This document shows, piece after piece, positions 10,817 to 21,600 of a stretch of DNA of 64,000 nucleotides; position 1 is the first letter of the stretch; each line of letters opens with the position of its first letter. Source of the DNA: Ciona intestinalis (taxonomy: Eukaryota > Chordata > Ascidiacea > Phlebobranchia > Cionidae); contig NW_004190451.2 of NCBI RefSeq assembly GCF_000224145.3, forward strand, positions 34,071 through 98,070. The letters are read 5' to 3'. Made by a program: the position numbers and the translations under genes. The notes beneath the pieces are model-generated. The model was given only the letters and a program-made list of their open reading frames with translations, did no database searches and had not been told where the DNA came from.

Positions 10817-12973
10817 TCATTTGCAAAAGCAAGTCTCTTTCGGAAGTGAATTAAAAATCGGTGCCCATTGGCGACGAACTACTTCTAACGATCGCTCTGC
10901 ATTCATTCCAGAAAACCCTCCCAAGTGCACGGATAAACTTTGGTTAGGAGCAATTAACATCGTGTCGGGCAACCCTAGTTTTAAACGAAGTATGCCAGTT
11001 ATCCACACATCGTCTAAGTGCAGAGGTCTGGTGGATTGTGCTGTTTCCAGCAGCTGCGAGACCACACTAATACTGGTAGTGTACATCCCGCCCAAGCAAA
11101 AGTTTGGGTAGGAAGGCCATTTGTACTTATCGATCGAAATAAACCATTTGCTGTTGGGTGACCTGTGTGGCAGAAATCCTTTAATTATAGTCGTAATATT
11201 CCTGCCAAGTAAGGGTTTTAGTCGTAATATTCCTGCCAAGTTAAACCATTGTAAAGTGTTTGTACTTTTTTAGGAAAATAGTGTGTTGACTTAGTAAAAA
11301 TAACAAAATACGCGACTGTACTCGCCGCAAACCTAAACAAACTGAAGATGCTATACAGAAGTATTCATTCACGAGTACAGTTAGGTCAACGCATAAGAAA
11401 CAGAATTGCTGTGCTGATGACACACCTGTAATCGTCAGGTCCATCATATTGCAAAATATCCGAGTGAACCAACATTTCTTGCTTTACTGCCGCCTTCGTG
11501 TCATTTAAAGGGTTGCCCATAACAAACGTAGTCATGAAAGCACAACCTTCAATGTAGCTTACAGATGCCCACGTATTTCGGATCATGTTTCTTTTGTGGA
11601 CCCCCGAATAAGAAGATTTTACGAAAATGAAAACCCGACAGTGATTTTTGTCTGGTAAAAGTAAAAGTATGTTGTTATACAAAATAAAACGTATTCGTTT
11701 CGTAATCCAGTTGCTGTTTATGTTTACTTATGACAAGGACTTCTGGCCTAGCTGAGCTCGCACACCAGCCAAATGCTTGTATGTTTATAAGGTTTAAATC
11801 AGCGCACGAGTGTACTAGTTTCGCGAATCATTTCGGGCCCACATAACGTAACGGCTCGCTTCTTGTCTTCTGTATGGATGTTTTGTAATTATCACTCGCT
11901 ACAACTACAATGCAGTGCTTATTAATCACACTATTCTGCAATGAAAATATCATTTTTGTTTCGCAAGCTGTGAACCAAAGTTTTTTTTAAAAAAACAAGG
12001 TTTGTGACGTTTTTAAGAAGTTGGTAGGTATAACCCCTACTCAATATGACAAGGACATAATACGTTACACTGGTTGGGTTATCTTTCCCATAAAGTGTGT
12101 TGTGTCTGCTGTGCAGTTGTGATTTTACAGAACTACCACCCCTTCTGTTTATAAATAAAAGTAACAACTATGATTTAGAGATAGTTTTCTTACTTTGATA
12201 GTCTGGACATTTCTTTTCACATTTTCTTGTTGGATTCGGCTGCACAATAAAGTTATAACCTGGTTTGTTCTGTTGCTCGTTAACTGGTGGTGTGGTAGTT
12301 TGATGAGAAACGAATGGTGTCGTTTTATTTATCGACCTATAAGAACATTTAGCAACATATAACTTATTTCGTTATATGGTAGGATAGGGGACGATGGGAC
12401 ACCTTTGCATTCTAATAAACGAAGAACATTTAAAGAATTATAAAACCGTATCCCCATGACTTTCTTATAGACCGTTGTTAATTGTTTAAAACACGACCAG
12501 GATAATTTGATTTTATATACTAAAGGTGTCCCATCTTTTCCACCCTATTATATTAAATTTACACACATTGGGAATATGATACCCGTAAGACCACATAGAT
12601 TCTACCGCAGATTTTAAACTTTGCTACACTGCTATAAACGTACATAGCCAGTAATTTTGAACCGGAAACTATTTAATCATTTTGAAACTAAAATAGAAAT
12701 TTTAATAAAACGGTTGATATACGTGTATCTTTTATTGTTGTTGTGGAAAACCCATTCGGTTCTTCTGCTTAGTAAAACAACTTAAATATGTATAAAGCCC
12801 AACCCAATAACAACGGTTTATATTAATCACGCGATATGTATAATTATTGATAATGTAGCACAACTATATACTCACTTATTTTTACCAATGTATTTCTGCA
12901 AGTAAATTATGTGGACCACAACTAAACAAATAACGATGAGCAATATTGCATTGGTGTTTCTAGGCCCGACCAT
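10817..12973 (-). CDS. GT31 glycosyltransferase copy B, internally deleted, probably non-catalytic
   Basis: Four minus-strand exons match copy A: 12876-12973, 12194-12336, 11426-11651 and 10817-11201, an open frame of 283 residues. Exons 2 and 3 have exactly the lengths of copy A (143 and 226). Exon 4 lacks about 61 codons: after NITT the frame jumps to KGFLPHR, removing the SADDDIVID segment. The LHLDDVWITG motif and the C-terminus ETCFCK remain. A 32-bp tandem duplication at about 11177-11240 gives two acceptors. The one ending at 11202 keeps the frame; the one ending at 11233 leads to a stop after some 16 codons. Without the DDD motif sugar transfer is unlikely. It could be a pseudogene or an expressed dead enzyme. 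Intron 1 contains a MITE. Confidence 0.75.
12376..12552 (-). mobile_element. MITE copy (GTAGGG family)
   Basis: In intron 1 of GT31 copy B. Left end 'ggtaggataggggacgatgg', right end 'tgtcccatcttttccaccct', with the core reading 'accgttgttaattgtttaaa' so it is inverted relative to most copies. Copy A lacks it at this place. Confidence 0.7.
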
Positions 12974-13949
12974 TGTAGCATACAAACCTAGCGTCACCTC
13001 AAACATTGGTGCTCTGCTTAATTTGTGAGGCAATTAGCAGAACTGTACTAACAATAATCGACTAAGCATGAACAATCAACGTCTATTTTGTTCGAAACGA
13101 AATAAAATCTGTAATTAACAGTTATGTGGCATAATACCTTAGCGCACAGCGATTTCATACAGTATAAGTAACTGATACTCGCAACAATAGATGTTCTAGA
13201 ACAGCAAATCCGGCGCTTATACATCACTGACTTGTTCTACACTTTATTAGTATTCACATGATTCTAATACGAAACAGGCACCGGCATTTATATAAACGTT
13301 GAGTGCACGCGGTAAAAGATATAGTAGGGTGGGAGAAGATGGGACACTTTTAGCACACAATATCCAAATATCATGATTGTGTTTTAAATTACTACCAACG
13401 GTTTATTGGAGTCGTGAAGATACGGTTTATAATTCTCTTCATTTACTACTAAATGACACGAGAAAACGGAATGAACTGGTGTCTTACCTCTCCCCACTCT
13501 ACTTTACATTGAAATTGTAACCTTAAATAACTTGCATAGTGTCCATTTTTACTGTTATTGGTCTATAATATAAACTAACAGTGGTTTAATTCTGTCACAC
13601 AATTTCTGCTTTCCGCTACGATGATTTAACCTATTGATGATTCTCAATCATTAAATAATATTAGTACAAATTTGACCGCACTTTGTTGTGAAATCTATTT
13701 TAACATATGCAAGCACCGTTTCCGGCCTTAAAATTAAAAAGTAAAGTACGTTGAGATAAGATTGACCATGTTTCTGTTTGGTAGTAAACAAAGAATATTT
13801 ACAGAATAATATAATGGTATTAAAAGTAAGCTGGTGTGTGAAACAGAACATCCGCGGTATAACGACTGTCATTTTCCATACAAAGCAATCAAGTTACAGT
13901 CATTCATTATAAAAATATCAGTAGGAATTCGTGGCGCGCGACTTAAGGT
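12974..13949. other. 5' flank of GT31 copy B, intergenic
   Basis: Apart from the MITE at 13321-13505 and a MITE-like fragment at about 13760-13820 ('gtaaacaaagaatatttaca'), nothing coding or structured was recognised. Confidence 0.45.
13321..13505 (+). mobile_element. MITE copy (GTAGGG family)
   Basis: Left end 'tagtagggtgggagaagatg', right end 'gtcttacctctccccactct' then AC. It lies about 350 bp upstream of GT31 copy B. Confidence 0.7.
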
Positions 13950-14060
13950 GGCTGTACACAGTATCCGGCATGCGAACTCGCCTGCAAAGTCGTATGCAAA
14001 CCCATTACCGAGTTCAGCATGCGGCAGCAAAATCCGGACAAAACGGACAAAATTCCACTT
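13950..14060. mobile_element. second copy of the GGCTGTACACAG foldback element, inverted and right-truncated
   Basis: Starts 'ggctgtacacagtatccggc' and carries the same core as 6543-6653 but reverse-complemented ('cagcaaaatccggacaaaac'). The far terminal repeat is missing. Confidence 0.6.
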
Positions 14061-14104
14061 TCCGTAACTTCGGGGTGGAAAAGGGATAGGGCTGACATTT
14101 TCTG

Positions 14105-14634
14105 CTCATCATGCATAAGCTCTTTTTACTTTGGCTTCTCTTCAGTGCATGATGGTGTTGAACAATTGGTAAAACTTCCAACCAATTTCGTGAACCGCAT
14201 GACGATATCAAACTACGTTTATGACCGACCTTTTAAAACAATATGTAATGTAACATGCCAACCCATTCAAGAATATCTCTCTTGTTCAAAATATTTTCTG
14301 TAATTTAGTCTTTATCAATGCGTTAAACGAATACGTTTTGGATTCGTTGATTGTGCGCTTGGATTGTACCATAAACTTTAGGTTTTTTTCTAAAGATACC
14401 AGATGCCGAAGTACGTTTGATTGTTACTCTGGCTTCTCTTCAACGCATGATTCTTTCGCCTTTTACTAAAGAACTCCGTGGAGGGGAGCATTTCAATGAG
14501 TCTTTGACTGTTTTTCCACACCTGACTTTGGTCAGGACTATTTACTGTTAACTAATTGTATACATTTGGTATCGCACAATGGGTAGAACTTACAACCAAC
14601 TTTATAACCGCGTGACGGTATCATATTATCATCG
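14105..14634. repeat. diverged direct repeat next to the assembly gap
   Basis: A sequence at 14125-14215 ('tggcttctcttcagtgcatg', then 'aacttccaaccaatttcgtg') recurs at 14430-14630 ('tggcttctcttcaacgcatg', then 'aacttacaaccaactttata') with about 130 extra bases in the second copy. It is non-coding and of unknown type. No POLR1E exon was found here. Confidence 0.55.
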
Positions 14635-14759
14635 NNNNNNNNNNNNNNNNNNNNNNNNNNNNNNNNNNNNNNNNNNNNNNNNNNNNNNNNNNNNNNNNNN
14701 NNNNNNNNNNNNNNNNNNNNNNNNNNNNNNNNNNNNNNNNNNNNNNNNNNNNNNNNNNN
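14635..14759. other. assembly gap (125 N)
   Basis: Run of N. It cuts the minus-strand POLR1E-like gene, whose later exons are not seen to the left. Confidence 0.99.
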
Positions 14760-15118
14760 TTTTTCGTCTTCTCTCTTTCTTCATCAAGATCGATGTCCTC
14801 ACTTCCAATAATGGGTCTCAATTTAAAATACTCAGTTTCAAAAATCTTACCCACTTGTTTTTTTTCGTCAACTTCCATAAGAACATATCTTGATGCAGTT
14901 GGATTGGCATGCCTATCTTCATAATTGTCTCCAACATATTTTAAATGTGATCCTTGCACAACGAGCACTTTGTTGTTTTTGAATTTTGGGTTCTGCAAAC
15001 GTTTATCCGCATATAGAGAGCATTGAAACTCTGAATCAGGTTTGGGTGTGCCATTGCTGAACTCTACAAGAGTTTTTGTACTAGATTTATTATCATATTT
15101 CAGTATAATTTCACTCAT
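14760..15118 (-). CDS. POLR1E: RNA polymerase I subunit RPA49-like (POLR1E), N-terminal part
   Basis: Open minus-strand frame from ATG at 15116-15118 into the gap, about 119 residues. The chain FSNGTPKPDSEFQCSLYADK, then NNKVLVVQGSHLKYVGDNYED and FETEYFKLRPI, has the layout of the N-terminal, TFIIF-like dimerisation domain of RPA49/PAF53: short FSNG motif, 'YVGNN'-type strand, 'F.L.P' end. In the family this domain pairs with RPA34 (CD3EAP) and helps RNA polymerase I start and elongate rRNA transcripts in the nucleolus. A splice acceptor (CCCCCAG) ends only 5 bases upstream of the ATG, which suggests a 5' UTR intron or trans-splicing. The rest is lost in or beyond the gap. Confidence 0.7.
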
Positions 15119-15645
15119 TCTGTCTGGGGGAACAAACTTTATAAGTTTTTTTAAAAGAAACACATTTGTGTAGCATTTTTTTTAATATTGCATAAATATT
15201 TTATATTTTCAATTATGCATAAGTATTAATATAGCAAAGGCAATATGCAGCTAAGGGTTGTGTCTTGTGTGTTATAATGACTACACTGGCACTGATGCAA
15301 ACTTTACAGTATAATACAATGACTGGTTTGTAATTGCTGTGTCAATATGGGTTGTAGTAAACTCAAATTAAAACAATTCGTAAACATTTTAAAACAACGC
15401 GTTCAATTTCTTCAAATGTAAGTTGAATTTTCTACCAAACTCGTAGAAAACACGTGCGTCGCACTGCACTCTACTTTATGGAAAGCACCGTCATAGCTTG
15501 GTCACGTGTCTAAACGCTGACTCACGGTAGGTTACTAAGAGTCATCACTTTTCGCCAGCGATCGGCGTGAATGTTGTGCAGTACAATATTTAGGAAAATA
15601 TTAAGAATAAACTGCCGTTCTTACATTGTAACCACAACTCACACC
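15119..15645. promoter_or_regulatory. shared upstream region of POLR1E and IDE with two CACGTG boxes
   Basis: The two genes are head to head with 527 bases between start codons. Perfect CACGTG E-boxes are at 15451-15456 and 15503-15508, about 140-195 bp before the IDE start. In animals such boxes bind Myc/Max, USF or MITF-type factors, fitting for an RNA polymerase I gene. This is inference from position only. Confidence 0.45.
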
Positions 15646-18600
15646 ATGGCCCCAACAAATCCAAGTAAAGGAAAGAAGCTGAAGTTGGTTTCGCGACGAT
15701 TAGACGACATTCTAAGGTAAGCATAATAGCATATTAACGCATTTAAATTCGGTTTTGAATGAAAATGCATCATGCTAACTGGAATATTTTGTAGGTTGAT
15801 AATTACATAATGTATATGTACGACGTTACAGTAGTTAAAATGCTGGTGTTTAACCAAAACAAAATATATATTTTAGAGGCTGATGCTGCCATTATTTTAA
15901 GTGTGTGTTCTTCTGCAAGATGTTTGACAAAAATTGCTCCAATCTAGTGGTGACTAATAGGTTTTCCAAATTATCAACCATACAAAAATTAACATAACTT
16001 CAGAGGCTACTAAAAAATGCCCAGCGCCATGGCAAAGGGGTTAATGTACCCGCTTCTAACCCACACATAAAAAAAATACCTAAAAAGTAATTACCCTCAA
16101 AGTAACATACTTAGTAACTCGTAAGCTGGCACGAGTTGTATTAAACAGGACACTGTCGTTTTCCAGCCTTTCAGAATAAAGTATGTTACATTTATTCACA
16201 TAATAGCACATTTATGCAGTGTCCATGATGGAATTGTGAAATCGGATTCAGATAAACGTGAATACCGTGGTCTACAATTAAACAATGGGTTAAAAATAAT
16301 GCTGATTAGCGATCCAAAAACCGACAAATCTGCTGCTTCTATGGATGTTAATGTTGGTAAGTTGAATTTAAAGGTAATAAACAGCAGTCTGATGCAGTGG
16401 CACAATGGTTAGCTCACCTGCCTCTTGTGAAGAGTTTATGTGTTAAGGTTTGCCAATGCTACCATTGTGGGCGTATGTGTCCTTAGGCAAGACACCTAAC
16501 AACAATTGCTCTAACCCAGTCACTAATGGGTTATCCAAATTAACAATTGAAACTAAAATCAATTGCAAAGCTAAAAACGTGATAACTCTTAAGGGAGCAC
16601 GAGGTATATAAAACAGAACACCTGTGATATAACGACTGTCATTGCCCTGTTTTGATTAAACTTCTTCACTCACAAGTTTTTTGTTTTATTTTAACATTTT
16701 CGTTAAACAACGTATTATCACAAACCCAGGTAGTTTATCCGACCCAAAAGAATTGGAAGGACTCGCTCACTTCTGTGAACACATGTTGTTTCTTGGAACC
16801 GAGAAATATCCTGATGAAGATGAATATAGCAAAGTAATTAAGATATATTTTCAAGTTTTAACCATTATAATGTTTATTAAATTTTTACTTTGTTTTTCTT
16901 CAAATTGTTAACGTTTTAATTTAGAATTTTTATACATTCGTCTAATTTTTGTTATGAGCTTTAGTTTCTGTTTTAAATTTATTTTTTCCCATCAGTTTCT
17001 GAGTCAACATGCAGGAAACTCCAATGCATATACATCAGATGATCATACAAACTATTACTTTGATGTGGGACATAAACATCTGAAAGAAATACTGGACAGG
17101 TACCATGAGCGTAAAGTTATGGGTGTGTGGAATGACATGTTATGCCCATTTTTTTTTTATACAAGGATCACAATAAATGTTTTGCACATCAGTTTTACAC
17201 ATTTATAGCGGTTTTTAATCAGAGGTTTTACTCTGCTATTAGTTGTCTACAAACAAGCAGATCCAAAGTATATTGCATTACACCAGATTAGTCAGTAAAG
17301 TTGCCATATATTGCATAATTTGCATTCACCACATTATTTGATGAAGACATAAGTGTAACTGTATTTTAACAAAGTAACACCCTATTTTACTTAAAATTTA
17401 AAAACATGTTGCTTTAATTCTAAAAACTTTAAATATAAAAAGGAATACTATGTAATAAGTAATTCATCGTTTTTTTTTCTTTAACAGTGACTTTATTCAT
17501 GTTGTTTATGATTTATAAAAGAATGAATATTTTGTATAAATTATTAAACAGTTTGATTATTTATTCATCACTTGTTTATCAATATTTGTGTCATATTAAA
17601 TCACAACACAACTTTCTACTTTGAGTAAAATATTATTTTTTCAGATTTTCTCAATTCTTCATCTGCCCTCTCTTTGACGCGAGTTGCACGGACCGTGAAA
17701 TGAACGCGGTGCACTCGGAGCATGAGAAGAACGTGATGTCCGATGGGTGGAGACTTCAGAGACTTGATAAAGCAACAGCTAACCCTAACCATCCATATTC
17801 ACAGTTTGGCACTGGTAATTAAGAATTATCTCTTGTATTGTCTTCTAAATGTATTTTATAGTGAAATAACAGTATTTCTAAAAAAGTTAACATAAAGTAT
17901 TTTACATGTTACTGTAATATTATTAGACCAATGAAAATGAGGTGGTTCAGTGTTTATAAATAGATATTTATCCATAACGTGTTTAACCACTTTCATTTTG
18001 CAGTTAATTTCCGTCTTTTTATTTTGCAAACTATTGTTATCTCTGTTATAACATTCAAAATAAAAGTGTATTAAATTTTTGACACGCTATCATCAGTTAT
18101 ATACATAAGAATTAAACTCAAGTTTTATTTTCCACAGGTAACAAAGAGACCCTTGACTCTGAGCCTAAAAAAAAAGACATTTGTGTTCGCGATGAACTGC
18201 TCAAGTTTCATGACTCAATGTACTCAGCAAATATTATGGCCCTTGCTGTGTTGGGGCGAGAGTCATTAGATGAACTGACAGATATGGTTACGCCCATGTT
18301 TTCTTCTATTAAAAACAAACAACTAACTGTGGAGACTTACACTGAATCACCATACACTGAGAAAGAACTAAAGGTATATAGTTTTCAACCACCTGTATTG
18401 TTTTGTTGGATACGTTTTGTTGAATTGAGGGCCTTCCCTGACTATTTTTGCACCACATTCATCCTTAAATTATTTGTAAACATTTGTATCATTTTTTTCA
18501 AATGTTGCATGTCCTATTATCCCTGCCTCCCCTAAAATAGTTTGGCAGCTATGTATTGGTATAAATATTCTTTTATGACCACTGAACCAGTGTAGTAAGC

Positions 18601-21600
18601 TCATAGTAAAGGTATTTTTTACATTTGTTTATGGTTTACAAATATTTGCGTTTATAGCTGTTTAGCATTTCATAATATCGTATGTCATCTTGTGTTTGTC
18701 AGTGGTTTCTAAGTGTGTGTTACAGGATACACCACCCACCAGTTTAATAGCAGAAATTGGCAGGATATAGCTAAACTATTGATGCTTTAACTTAACACAC
18801 TGTTTTTGGATTACGATTTAGTGTCATTTTTTAAATTGGCTATGTCTAGTACATCACAAAGCCTTTAAAATGTTGTAAAACAAAAACTGTCTATCAAATG
18901 CTTACATAAATTTGTATTTGTGTGAAATACCGATTCTGAAATTTGGTCACTAAATTGTTTCCATTACATAATAAATACTGTAGCTTAAAAAGCATTGACT
19001 TAACACCTCTTACACAGGTCTGCATGAAAGTGGTTCCAGTTAAAGATGTTAGAAACCTTGTGCTAACCTTCCCAATTCCTGATCTCACTGAACATTACCA
19101 ATCCAATGTAAGATAACTTACAAGACAACATTTGAATGCGGTTGTGAATTACTGTTTGGCAATTTTGTTGTCCAAAAAAAAGTAAAAAATAATTTTTGAC
19201 AAAAGTTAAAACTATGCATAACCTAGCTTGGCTGTTTAAATATGTGTTATATATTTAAGGATCTGGTACTGTTTTATATTTGTGTTACTGAAAGAATATT
19301 GTTGAAACATAACAGAAATACCACTGATTCAGAAAATTGTATTTGTTTAAGAGACTGATGATGCTAGATTTCTTTAAATATATAAATCTGTGTAATATTG
19401 CTAGTTGTACTTGGTTTTTATTTATTGCTGATTTTTTTTTACATTTTACTCGGGTGACATTTTTAAAATGCAGTAACATCCAAAGTCAGACATACCAAAC
19501 CTTTTTGAATTATATGGAAATTACAATACTTACGCCTTACCTGTTTGTATACATATTCAACAACATGGTGAAAGCTGTATTGTGCTTGAAAGGGGGCTAA
19601 ACAATAAAAAACAATTAAAATATGTTTTTGCCAAAGTTAGGCTGAAATGTTACCCCAAGCACCCCTTTACCGATACATTTTACATACTTACCCTATTTAA
19701 TTCGAAACATATTTAATTAACAGCCGGGTTCTTACCTTGGTCACCTGATCGGGCACGAGGGGCCGGGAAGTTTGTTGTCTGAGTTAAAATCAAGAGGTTG
19801 GGTGAATTCCCTGATGGCGGGTGAAAAAGGGGGAGCTCGTGGGTTTGACTTCTTCATAATTCAAGTTGATTTAACTAAAGAAGGAATGGGTGAGTTGTTT
19901 GCTTGGGTTTGGTAAAAGTAAAATAAAAGTTATGTTCAGTACATTTGTTTGTATTACAAATTTACAATACTAATATAAATATTCTTATATTGGCTAATTT
20001 GGTATAAAAACATAGTTCGTTTTCCTAATGGTGTAACGTAACATATATACAGATGAAATGTAGACACCTCATTATTTAAGTTTTCTGTCAACTTGTAAAA
20101 GCCAATTTTAACTTTGAGCCTCTGTTTTCAGCACATGTGGATGACATAGTAGTTTGTATGTACCAATATATTGATATGTTAAAAACAAGTGGAACACCCT
20201 CGTGGATATTTCAAGAAATTAAAGATCTTAACAACATGAGCTTTAAATTTAAAGGTGAATTACTTTAATGTTAAATATTGTTAAAAATGTGATTTTTGTG
20301 TGTCGTTTTCATAATTGTCAATTAGTTATTAATATTGTTAAATATTATTGTGTCATTAGACGTTGAATTTATTATTCTATTCTATGTGGGTAAGGTCCCA
20401 CAATGTGACACGCAGACACGCCATGAGTCCTAGGATTTAGGCCAGGATTGGCCCATTCCCCTATTTGATTCATTAACTAAACTAAGAGGATAAATGCTGA
20501 TATATTAGAATAAATAATGAAATACAGCACCACTATTTACTCTTAAGTGCTTTGCATATTGATACACAGTTCTTAAATCAAACAGGAAAAAGGAAATAAT
20601 TCTTAGTACTTGTGTCTTGTGAGGTTATCCACATCTCACAGCTTATGTATTTGAGAACTTTAGACCGTAGCTGCACTAAACACTGTTCAAATTAGACACA
20701 TGGAAGTTTCTCTAACATTTATTTAACGTTCATCCAACAATTAAAATTTATTTGTGTGTATTTAAATTTTACAAAAAAAATGATCTAACATGAAACGTTT
20801 TTGGACTTTTTGTAAAGAGTTTTTGAATTTTTTTGGACTTTAGTTTACCGTATTGTAAAGAATACCTTGTACATTGTTTTTAGACAAAGAAAAGCCAACT
20901 TCATGTGTGCAGAACTGCAGTGAGTCGATGCATTACTTTCCAATGGAAGACGTATTATCAGCAGGTCACCTCGTGAAGGAATTCCGACCAGACCTTGTTG
21001 AAGATCTCCTTGCAAGGCTTAACCCCGATAATATGAGGTGGGGGATTGATGTTTCAATCAGTGGTGCAGCCAGGGTGGTCACCTTTCCCTTTTAAATAAA
21101 ATTATAAAAATAAAAATAAATATTTAAACTTTTTTTTTTTTTTTGTGTGGCTATGCCACTAATTGCACCCATTGTTTTTTTTTGCATAAATATTACCAAG
21201 TCTTATAAAGTTACTGATTACATGAGAAAAACCTATTCCGTCCGTCTTTGTATCGTCATCCATCAATCCATGTTATCCTTTTTTTAATGTTCCCTTATAT
21301 TCCTCTTACTTAGTTATGTTTTAACTGCATGGATTAATTGGAACATTTAGCCTTAGCTAATACAATGAGTGCGGTTTCAAGTGCAAGGGTGCTAACTTAT
21401 TAATTATGAGTTTTAAAAAGTTAAAAATGCATACTTTTCTGGTGTTTTAACTTCCTGACTTTTACCTAAATAAACATTTTAAAATGTTTTCCAATTTTTT
21501 TTTTTAACACAGATTTTTGCTCATGTACTTTTTCCCTTGCAACCCATAACAGCTGAATCATAATACATATATATCACATAACCAACAACATAATTTTAAT

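Noticed and set aside
16390-16460. Possible tRNA gene
   Set aside because: Box A and box B are degenerate, and the acceptor stem does not pair; the same sequence recurs as a SINE head.
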